From Dipteris shenzhenensis (Eukaryota; Polypodiophyta; Polypodiopsida; Gleicheniales): a DNA stretch of 64,000 bases. The notes below the pieces were generated by a model. That model searched no databases. It was not told the origin of the DNA and worked only from the letters and a program-made list of their open reading frames with translations. Below, piece by piece: positions 55,425 to 64,000 of this stretch; position 1 is the stretch's first letter; each line of letters starts with the position of its first letter. The DNA is taken from the NCBI GenBank assembly GCA_047967505.1, contig CM106539.1; one strand, 5' to 3'. The translations under genes were made by a program, and so were the position numbers.

Positions 55425-57504
55425 TGACTTGGGATTCAATGGGGAGATTCAATGGGCGATCATGGCCTTGTATGAGAGAGTCACAGGTAGAGTCAGGACA
55501 CGGGCGGGGCTGTCGGCGGAAGTACGCAGTACGATAGGGGTGAAGCAGGGGTGTCCTTTGTCTCCGACACTCTTTGGTCTCTATATCGATGAGTTAGAGA
55601 TGTACATACAGACGATGGGTGGTACAGGTTCTTTACTGGCAGGATCCACGATACCGATTCTCCTCTATGCAGATGACGTGGTTCTTATTTCTTCCTCCCA
55701 GCAGGGTTTACAGGCACATCTCCATGCACTCCACAGCTTTTGTCAGGACAGAGGGTTGTCTGTAAACCTTGGGAAGACCAAAGTCATGGTCTTCAACACG
55801 TCATACCAGGTTTATAGGAGAGGCGAGTTCTCTTTCACATTTGATGGGCAGGAGGTGGAGCTAGTTAGGGAGTATACATATTTGGGTGCCACATTTAGAG
55901 GTCCAGTCTTCACCATGACGCATGCAGCACGAGATAGGATCAGTAGAGGGTATGCCGCCTTGGCTCTTCTCGAGAGGCAGTGTGCACAGTCACATTTTCA
56001 GCATCCCGGCACGAAGTCCTTACTTTTCAATACGCTGGTGAGACCTGCAGTCATGTATGCTAGCCCCTTTTGGGCAGGAGATCTCAGGGTTGCAGATTGG
56101 AGACGAGTAGAGAGGTTACAGATCATCATGTTCTCCAGATTGATCAGAGCGAAGCCCACGGTACCGCATCAGATTACGTTCGCAGAGTTTGGAGCTACAC
56201 CCCTAGCGCTAGATGCAGCATTTCAGTCAGTTACGTACTTGCATAGGATCAGGGCGCTCGGAGACTCAGCAGCAGGCAGAGCACGATTACCGTGGCTAGC
56301 ACTGACATCCTCGCAGATGTTAGCAGAGAGAGGTCATACTTTTTGTTGGTACCACACACTCTCCACATGGCTCACCTCGCTGGGCTTGGATATGGATAGG
56401 CTGCCAAGATGCCCCTCGCCTCCCTCTCACTCGACATGAGCTCAGCCAGGTTATCAGGGCAGATTTGTTGCAGCTACACACGTTTCGCACTTGGGTTCAT
56501 CCCACGGAGCTTCCTACGAAGATGGCCACATATCGTGACCATTTTCTCAGGATTTCAGAGGATGGCTTCATCATATCCCCAGGATATATCGGCGTTCATA
56601 TGTCGCACTCACTCAGGATTGCCTTGGGCCAGCTCAGGGTATCTTCCCACAGATTAGACGTTGAGGCCGGCAGGATGCGTCGTACAGCTACCGGACATAG
56701 ACCCAGGCGAGAGACTAGGATATGCCCTTGTTGCACTATGGGGGAGGTGGAGACTGAGGAGCATTTTGTTTGCAGATGCCCTTTATATTATGAGATCCGT
56801 GGCAGATTTCACTGTTTATTTGGGCACGGATTTGGACCTCTCTCTCGGATTATGGAGTATGAGGATCAGTATTGCTTAGCGTTGTTCATCAGGGAGATCA
56901 CCAGATACAGAGAGAGATTCCTCAGAGAGCACCGTCGCATCCCTGCCGGAGACCTGGTTATTCATGAGGAGCAGGACGAGGCGCAGGACCATGAGCACAG
57001 AGATAGCCCATCTTGCCAGAGAGCACCGATGGTTCCACCCCGAGGATGTACATATGACATGATCCGGCAGCACCGCAGGATGATCTTACACAGAGGCCGT
57101 ACCCGTCGCTTTATTTCTAGACGACGGAGGATGATGGCAGATTTTCGGAGGAGATTGCTCCATGGAGACTTGGCACCGGCCCAGATCTTCACACTCATGG
57201 CAGGAGGCATGGTCGATGGCCATGACTTCCATCATTTCTTTGGATCACAGACCCCTTAGGGAAGACGATGTTCCTCATATTTCATATTTTACATTTTGTA
57301 TCTAGGCAATTTTGGTACTCTATTTCATTTCATTTTGTATCTAGGATTTTTGTAGCCATTTTTGGCATCTTAGCGGTATTACGATGAGGCCACCTAGTTG
57401 GCGCATCGTTGATGATGTATTTTCCTTTCGGATGATTTTGTGTCCCATAGGCCATGTATGGCCTTCCGTGGACCTTTAATAAAATTTCTTTCTTTCTTTC
57501 TTTC
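55425..57504 (+). mobile_element. LINE B-family copy 2, head-to-tail with copy 1
   Basis: Begins at GACTTGGGATTCAATGGGG, directly after the tail of copy 1, and is nearly identical to it downstream. RT keeps VKQGCPLSPTLFGLYIDEL and LLYADDVVLISS in one frame to 56439, where a 20-bp deletion near 56408 shifts it. The C-terminal part (DLLQLHTF-type, GYIGVHMSHSLRIALGQLRV, CPCCTMGEVETEEHFVCRC) is open to the FGSQTP stop at 57259. It retains the 78 codons missing from copy 1. The stem is at 57449-57464, (TTTC)5 at 57485-57504, then (TC)8. Confidence 0.88.
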
Positions 57505-57519
57505 TCTCTCTCTCTCTCT

Positions 57520-58484
57520 GACTGCCGGCAGCTGCCAGCAGTTCTAGCCACCAGTCGCCAGTAGCAGCCGCCACCAGCACCGCTAGCAGTTGCCACCAGT
57601 AGTAACCACCACTACAGCCAGCAACAGGAGCAGCCAGCCTCTCGGACATTCGACCCCCCTTCCAACTTCGTTGATAACAGCCCCCTTTCAAAAACCCTAA
57701 CCTGGGTTAACTCTAATCTAACCAAACCTCAACGGAGGTTAACCCAACCAAGTGTTTAGCCCCTAGTTGGGATGAACCCCCAGCCCAGCTAAGGGGTTAG
57801 CTCAGCCAGGGGGGCAGCAGAAGACATGGCCAGCAAGGAATGGCCAAGCCTCTCCTCGAAGTCCCCCCCCTCAACCCCAATCATCTCAGGCAGCAGGTCC
57901 CGATACGCCACCATTGCAGCTATGACACCCTCTCCGTATGCACATACATACCTACGAGGAGATATGGACCCATCATTGGGCACCATGAACAGATTTTTTA
58001 TCTACAAGAGCAGGTAAGAGAGTTAAAGATGCAACTGGCACATGTAGTAGCTAGAATTCAGGTTCTAGAAGGACCTAGCAAGCAGGCAGTCATCATCGAC
58101 GAGGTTGTAAAATCTTACAAGGCTTCCTCCCCTACCCCGCAACTAGTCTCCACAGTCAAAGACCTAGTTCACACTTAAGTACAAACCGCAAAGAAGGAAG
58201 TGATTGTGGAGTTTGACGCAAAGGTTAACAAGGCTGACATTCAGGAAGAGATTAAAGAACATGCAGCTAGGCATGATAATGCTTTGAAGATTAGAACAGG
58301 GGGACTCCCTGAAGGATGGTACAAAGAGGACGACTCTTTCAGCGACACCTTAGCACATGTCAAAGCAACCATGCCTAATATTGATTGGATAGTTGATAAG
58401 GATGATGCTCTTGATGATGACGATGAACCCATAGCAACTCGTATCTTACAGTCTAAAGGTCATGCTATAGGGTGATTTAGCATA
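57520..58484 (+). pseudogene. LINE ORF1 (coiled coil plus RRM-like), different family
   Basis: It begins directly after the (TC)8 that follows LINE B copy 2. The leader is CAG/CCAGCAG-rich. ATG at 57826 opens MASKEWPSLSSKSPPSTPII; a frameshift at a T6 run (57993-57998) leads to LQEQVRELKMQLAHVVARIQ (coiled coil). After a TAA at 58176 the frame continues with EIKEHAARHDNALKIRTGGL then FSDTLAHVKATMPNIDWIVD, an RRM-like domain, and an acidic end at 58475. No ORF2 follows, so it is an ORF1-only fragment, or the element is cut by the gypsy scrap. Confidence 0.6.
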
Positions 58485-58700
58485 AACTTGACTCCCATCC
58501 CCTCTCTGTAGAAGGCAAGCCTGTGATGAAATCCATTGCTATACGTGTCCATTTCCCCTCTATAATGGGTAATGGTTGCAATAGACCACCTGGTAGTTGG
58601 CTGTCCACTTATTGTGTTGGCAAGGCAAACATTCAACAACATATTTGACCGCATCATTCCGTGCATGGAATGGCACAGCAGTACGATGCTCCGCCAAGGA
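58485..58700 (-). pseudogene. Gypsy integrase scrap
   Basis: In two frames the minus strand reads [17 protein letters not shown] (zinc-region C-x2-C end) and [20 protein letters not shown], which contains the first catalytic Asp (58500-58565). This is the start of a Ty3/gypsy integrase core. Frame changes show it is dead; it is not from the same lineage as the element at 15201-20200. Confidence 0.7.
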
Positions 58701-58834
58701 GACTCTAGGCTTACGATCTAGAATAGCCTTGCTTGGTTGAACCTCGTATGTGTCACTGGAGTGCCTTCCAATCTAAGTAACACCACCTGGATCATAGGGA
58801 AACTCAAAATCTCACCCGACTCCCGCATCTAGAG

Positions 58835-59215
58835 TTGGCCCCTCGCTCACCCCTCCCACTACCTTTGCTACCCCCCCCCCCCCCCCCCGCTCAGCCCCTC
58901 TTGAGTGTTTTCTCTCTCACTCAGCCCTTCGCTCAGCCCCTGCGCTCACCCCTTCGCACCCCTCCTCTCACCCCTCCACTCAGCTCCCGCAGCCCCTCGC
59001 TCACCCCTCCCGCTACCTCCTCCCGCTACCTCTGCTACCCCCCCGCTACCCCTCTCGCTACCTTTGCTACCCCCTCCTGCTAACTCTGCTACTCCCTCCG
59101 CTACCCCTCGCTAACCCCCTCCGCTACCCCCCCCCCCCCGCCCCCTCGCTAACCCCCTCCGCTACCCCCGCTACCCCTCTCTACCCCCCCCGCTACCCCC
59201 CCCCCCCGGTTTCTT
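58835..59215 (+). repeat. C-rich CGCTACCCC tandem region
   Basis: Repeats of GCTACCCC, GCTCACCCC and long C runs (58869-58888 and others), followed by a T-rich and A-rich patch to 59290. It precedes LINE D ORF1 and is analogous in place to the LINE B minisatellite, though the unit differs. Confidence 0.75.
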
Positions 59216-59581
59216 TTTTTTTTTGGGGCAAAAGAAAAAAAAAACCGCTCTCAGCTCCGACTTTAAAAAAGAAAAAAAGAAAAAGAAAGAGAAGCAGCTT
59301 CGACCTCCTGCAATCCCTTCTTTGCCCACTGCTGTTTCCCCCATAATGAAGGGAACAAGGGGATGAGGACAGGAGACTAGGCGGGAGACCCTTCGATCCA
59401 AATCTGCATACGCGTGGAGATGGGGAAGGGGAACGGTGACAAGGCGAAAACACAAAAGCAACTCAGTTTGGAGGACTTCAACAAACGCAGCAACCGGAGT
59501 GGTTTGACAGTGGACAGCACCGCGGCCCAGAAGAAAGGGGCCCACCCAAAGCCCATGCCGCTCACCACATCCTAGACCTCT

Positions 59582-60423
59582 ATGGTTACAACCACTATTT
59601 CACCACCATCATCCGACTCATCATCTACGCCACCTCTCTCCTCCCCCCCTCCTGCATCATCATCACATGTCTCCTCTCCAATAGCCTCACCATTAGCCCC
59701 ACTAGCCACGGCTCCACAGTACTTTCCCCTCGTATCACCTCTACCTCTCAGTCAGCCACCCTTCATCACCTCGTCCGGCCTCGCTACTCCTACATACCAC
59801 TCCCTCGCCCAGATCATGCTATCCCCACCCTCAGTCAACCTCAGCAGCCCACCTTCATTCCAACCCCTCTCGAGATCCAGTTCCCACCTGGACCAGGACA
59901 TCTTAGGCGCCCACCAGATGCTTGGGGCACCCTTATCCAGGGACTCAGACACGACATCACACAGCTTTGACAGGAGCTCGCGACCCTCAGAGCAGCACCT
60001 GGAAGGACTCCACTCATAGAGATGGAGGCACAGATAGCCACGATACAGTTGGCTATAGCGGAGACAACTAGATGGGTGGACGTGGCGAAACGGGATCCCG
60101 CAAAGGCAACCATTTCAGCCGCCATACAGGAGCAGCAGCAGAGGGCTTCGAAGGCCCTCAACATTCAAGTACGAGGGATCACCCGAGACAACACCAACAC
60201 CACTATGACGCCCATGGAGGAGGCGATCACCTTTGTGACCACCACCATGGGAGTCTCCGACCATGGCATAAAGGGAGCATGGCGTGTTGGGAGAGATCCC
60301 ATAGCCCCTAGTCATTCGCTTCAGAGATTCACATGCTCGACTAGCGACACTCCGATGCCGAGCCTCCCTACGAGAGCATCCCACCCTGTCCATGGACAAG
60401 GATTTGACACCACTACAGATTGA
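59582..60423 (+). pseudogene. LINE D ORF1
   Basis: ATG at 59582, Ser/Pro/Thr-rich N-terminal part (PLPLSQPPFITSSG near 59735-59780). A frameshift near 59990-60020 leads to MEAQIATIQLAIAETTRWVD (helix), QQQRASKALNIQVRGI (RRM start) and GIKGAWRVGRDP. A later frameshift near 60300 ends the second frame at 60423; GKWAVVRDGRLLTGTRRAP follows near 60470-60530 in another frame. Matches LINE B and C ORF1 in order. Confidence 0.75.
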
Positions 60424-60587
60424 GGAGCGACGAGTTCTTCTGCAGTAGCGGGATGTTACCCGCAAGGAGGGGAAATGGGCTGTGGTCCGAGATGGTAGGT
60501 TGTTGACCGGCACCCGTCGGGCTCCCACCCATACCTCCTAGGGGGACGGGGCCTATGAGACTCAGGTTTCCGAGACCCTAGACTGCA

Positions 60588-61810
60588 CCATTTGGAACTG
60601 TAATGGTACCTTATGGTCAGACCTAGGGAACTTCTCGGAGTCTTATACAGGATGAGACATAGTCTTTTACACAGAGACACACCACAGCCCAGAGCGTCCA
60701 CTACCGATAGTCAGTGGCTACACATCGGAGTCAGCCTTCAGTGATGAGATGAGGGATACAGGAGGAGTCCGCCGAGGATCAGGCGGGGTCGTAGTATTGT
60801 ACAGGTCTTCCCTCGTTGGAAAAATCTCCATTGAGAGCAAGGACGCACACTCCCGATTCATGTGGATCCGAATCTGATGCATAGACACCCGTGACCTTTT
60901 CATAGCAATATGCTACTTCCCGCCAAACACATCCCACTTCGCCAGAGTGGCACGAGAGGAGGGTGAGACATCGCCATATGCACCCTTACATCAGGATATC
61001 CCAGACCTTTCAGCCCGTGGGGAAGTTCTCGTTGGGGACTTCAACGCCAGGACAAGCACGCGCCAGACACCACTCCTGGACTTCCGAGATGACTCTATCA
61101 TGCTACGAGACATGGACCTAGACGGAGCAGGTATGACCAGGACCTCATCAAACCGACACGGGCATGTTACACCATATGGACACGCACTTCTTGATCTGGG
61201 CAGGATGCATGATCTCATCATCTACAACGGGCTCGACCTATCGCCCTCCTCAGGTGGTTTTACTTGCTTCCCACATGGGGGGGGCACTAGTGTAGTAGAT
61301 TACATCATGGGATCCCCTACCTTCACTTCATGTATCACCGACTTCACCGTAGCACCACTCCCTCCAGGAGCTTATCACACATAGATATTCTTCACTATCG
61401 CCACCCCACGCTTAGCCACACCACACACACTACATAGGAAGCACGACACCTACCACGACATACACTTTGATCACAGCCTCTCACCGGCCTACTCTGGACG
61501 CCTAAACAGACACCTAACCTACATCGATCACATAGAACTCATAGAGGACCGGGCTACCCTGATTAGTCGCACACTCCACGAGGCTGCCCTCCAAATCTTT
61601 CCCCACACCACACTGTCCACTAGAAGACCACCTCTTGGTTCTGTACCCTGCAACAATTGGTACGATGCGGAGTGCAAGGCTTATCGCCGACAGCTCCGAT
61701 GTGAAACCAGATGTCACCTCCCAAACACACCAGACACGATACACAAGTACCGACGTCTCGTACGTCGGAAGAAGCAGACATTTCTTCATCGAAATGAGGA
61801 GGAGCTGTTG
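60588..61810 (+). pseudogene. LINE D endonuclease and linker
   Basis: TIWNCNGT at 60588 opens an APE-type endonuclease. TETHHSPERPLP, RGSGGVVVLYRSS, RDLFIAICYFPP and VGDFNARTSTRQT (near 61030-61065) follow, then GGFTCFPHGGGTSVVDYIMG (61252-61311) and ITDFTVAPLPPG. Stops interrupt it (TGA near 60650 and 60876, TAG at 61382). The linker contains VPCNNWYDAECKAYRRQLR near 61640-61700 and a basic KYRRLVRRKKQTFLHRNEEE helix near 61745-61805. Confidence 0.8.
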
Positions 61811-63240
61811 CACATCTTGTACAGCAGCATCTTGTCAGTGAGGGGTGATGGGGACAACCTACATCTTGTGCACAGATTCCTTGAGCGTAGGTCCCCATCA
61901 CCCCTCACCGACACGAGAGTCTGGCACAGGTATGCACACCATCTTTATGATGTCCCACACCAGCCCACCATACTCACACTCAGGATTGTCATTGAGGAGT
62001 CCAGATCACGGAAGGAGAGGGTATATTGTTGCTTTGTGGATTTCTGCAAAGCCTTTGACACAGTACCTCGAGCTCGTCACACGCCTACAGACACTGGGAT
62101 TTGATCAGGAGATCATCTGGGCAGTCATGGCACTTTATGAGAGAGTCTCAGGCCGAGTTCGGACAGGCACAGGTTGGACAGATGAGATCCTGAGTACCAT
62201 AGGGGTCAAACAGTGTTGTACCTTATCACCGACCATGTTTGGCCTCTACATTGATGAGCTTGAGACTTTCATGGGGGCGGTCGGAGGGACCGGTTGCTCA
62301 CTTGCCCAGATCATCATCAGGATTCTGATGATGTGACACTCTTGTCGTCCACACCCGAGGGGCTCCAGCGACACCTGGATGCACTGCACGCTTTTTGTTT
62401 ATCCCATGATTTGGAGGTCAACCTTGGCAAGACCAAGGTCATGATCTTTAACACCTCTCGAGCAATCATGCAACGGAAACAGTTTACTTGCGGTGGGTCA
62501 CCAGTTGAGATCGTATCGTCATACAGTTACTCGGGGGTCATCTTCTCTGGCCCAATCTTCACGATGAGACCAGCGATGCAGGCCAGACTGAGCAGAGGAT
62601 ACGCCTCACTGGCTCGGCTAGAGAGAGAGTGCTTCCACTCACACTTTCAGGACCCTCGGACCAACAAGGCTCTTCTCTTCGACTCCTTGGTACGACCAGC
62701 CGGTATGTATGGCAGCCCTTGTTGGGGACCTGACATGTCAAAGATAGAGTGGACACGGGTGGAGCGCTTGCAGATCCTCATGCTCTCACGGATGATCCGG
62801 GGGAAACCGTGTGTACCACATCACATCATTCAGGCCAAGTTTGGTGCTTCTCCACTCCAGCTAGATGCAGCCTTTCAAACCATCACATATCTACACCGGG
62901 TTAGATCATATGGGGACTACACGTCAGGTAGACAAAGGTTGCCATGGTTAGATCTCGATTCCTCCATGAAGTTGGCAGCAGAGGGAGATGAGCAATGTTG
63001 GTATGCATGAACTCACAGATGGTTTGTGAGACTAGGGTTTCACATCGATAGAATACCTCCTTTTCAGTACAGTTTAGATGCCCCTCTGGTACTCCCACCC
63101 ACCATCCCGATCGGGCCACACACCAACAAGGTCATTCGAGAGGATCTCCTGCAGCTACACACCTTTAGGACGCGGTTGGAGTCGAGGGAGCTTCTAGTGA
63201 AGCTGAGTTTTATTGTCCCACAGGAGTCACGGTGGCTCTA
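61811..63240 (+). pseudogene. LINE D reverse transcriptase (deleted)
   Basis: The frame passes from YDVPHQP directly to TILTLRIVIEESRSRKERVY near 61965-62025, so roughly 430 bp of RT N-terminal sequence present in LINE B is missing. FVDFCKAFDTVPRA, GVKQCCTLSPTMFGLYIDEL and SDDVTLLSSTPEGLQ follow; the catalytic Y-A of YADD is removed by a small deletion near 62320. Then NLGKTKVMIFN, VERLQILMLSRMIRGKP and DLLQLHTFRTRLESRELLVK. It ends near 63240 without the Cys/His region. Confidence 0.8.
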
Positions 63241-63564
63241 GTCTTGCGTCGAGCCTCCTCCAGGAGACCGAGACGCACGGGACCCCTTGATGTACGCCAG
63301 CGCCCCATCACCGACTATGCACGAGCCAAGGTGACATGACATATGGAGGATTACATTCAACTCCAGTCTTTTTTCTTTTCACTGTCATACCCAGATGTAT
63401 TTGATTATGTCTGATCAGACTTAGGATTCAGCACGGGTGATGATGCTCGTTTTAGTAGCTCCACCCTTACTGGGATTTGTATCGTGTTTTCTTTCAGTCT
63501 CATAGACCCATCGGTCTTCCGAAGACTCTAATAAAATTTCTTTCTTTCTTTCTTTCTTTCTTTC

Positions 63565-64000
63565 GCTTCCATTATCAAGATTTTTGGCTCAAGAGTCAAA
63601 GCCACTGCCAAAGAGATTAACAAATGAAATGCAAGCGACCAATCAGTCGAGAGATTTGCAACCAGATAGACAAAAGTGTGCAAGACGCATCTGCTGACAA
63701 CCCTGTCCGTTGATCCGTACAAGCGTGAGAACCCAAGGGGACCTTGAAGGCTTGAGAGAGAGCTTTTACCTAGTATGAACCACCTAAAATGCAATGAAGA
63801 GAGTGCATCTCCACTGTGCCAACAAGCTGCTAGCTACCAAACACCTGACGAACTAGCACATCTCCAGTAGACCAACACCTATTGACTACCATGACCTCGA
63901 CCTACACTCTTGCCCTCTTGGGTGGCTGAAAGGCACACCCTTCGCAATTGCACCTGACCAGTTCCATCCACCCACCGACCGGTTCCATTCCTTCACAACT
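63565..64000. other. Unassigned sequence to right edge
   Basis: No repeat family, splice-supported MutS2 exon or coding domain recognised. Confidence 0.45.

Larger units (their letters stand above)
58835..63564 (+). mobile_element. LINE D: complete in layout, internally deleted
   Basis: The order is 5' repeat region, ORF1, endonuclease, RT, 3' UTR, stem AGACC/GGTCT (63504-63517), CTAATAAAAT and (TTTC)7 (63537-63564). It is related to LINE C by its 3' UTR and to LINE B by its protein layout. Frameshifts and two internal deletions (RT N-terminal part, C-terminal zinc region) make it inactive. The left boundary is approximate. Confidence 0.8.

Overview
The window is nuclear DNA of a land plant with a large, retrotransposon-rich genome. 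A fern-like or gymnosperm-like genome would fit, but the sequence does not fix the taxon. The only clear host gene is on the minus strand. Five short exons (52322-52378, 52117-52190, 11878-12004, 11638-11697, 6956-7192) join in frame at GT-AG sites and encode the central part of a MutS2-type (MutS-II) DNA mismatch-repair ATPase. Exons two and three are separated by a single phase-2 intron of about 40.1 kb (12005-52116). Most of the window is therefore the inside of one giant intron plus parts of two other long introns (1-6955 and 52379 to beyond 64000). The N-terminal exons and the Walker/ATPase exons were not found and probably lie outside the window.

The introns are built of nested, mostly dead retroelements. 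From left to right: 1-4252 holds three pieces of one LINE family (A) in both orientations. 8.6-11.2 kb holds short LINE 3' ends and a copia integrase scrap. 15201-20200 is a minus-strand Ty3/gypsy element with a 5' LTR and primer-binding site but no 3' end. 20380-26200 is a Ty1/copia element with both LTRs and a 5-bp target duplication, inserted into the reverse transcriptase of an older LINE relic. 28.7-30.0 kb has a foldback repeat, a 67-bp-period duplication and a small inverted repeat. 30.06-38.6 kb is a dismembered minus-strand LINE complex into which a copia element and a family A LINE have landed. 38.6-45.2 kb is a nearly complete minus-strand LINE (B) with ORF1, ORF2, tandem repeats upstream and a microsatellite tail. 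45.2-51.8 kb holds another LINE fragment, a hAT transposase relic and a truncated copia element.

Right of the MutS2 exons, 53.1-57.5 kb contains two nearly identical head-to-tail B-family LINE copies. They are followed by an unrelated LINE ORF1, a gypsy integrase scrap, and a further LINE (D) that ends in (TTTC)n at 63564.

The most interesting signal is shared by the B/C/D-type LINEs. Eight separate 3' ends carry the same small stem (AGACC/GGTCT or AGGCC/GGCCT, with compensatory changes) a few dozen bases before a TTTC-type microsatellite tail. Most of these LINEs also sit head-to-tail in the same orientation, with (TTTC)n or (TC)n exactly at the junctions. This suggests 3'-structure-dependent LINEs that integrate at TC-rich microsatellites, including the tails of earlier copies. 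All calls were made by reading the sequence; no database search was run.
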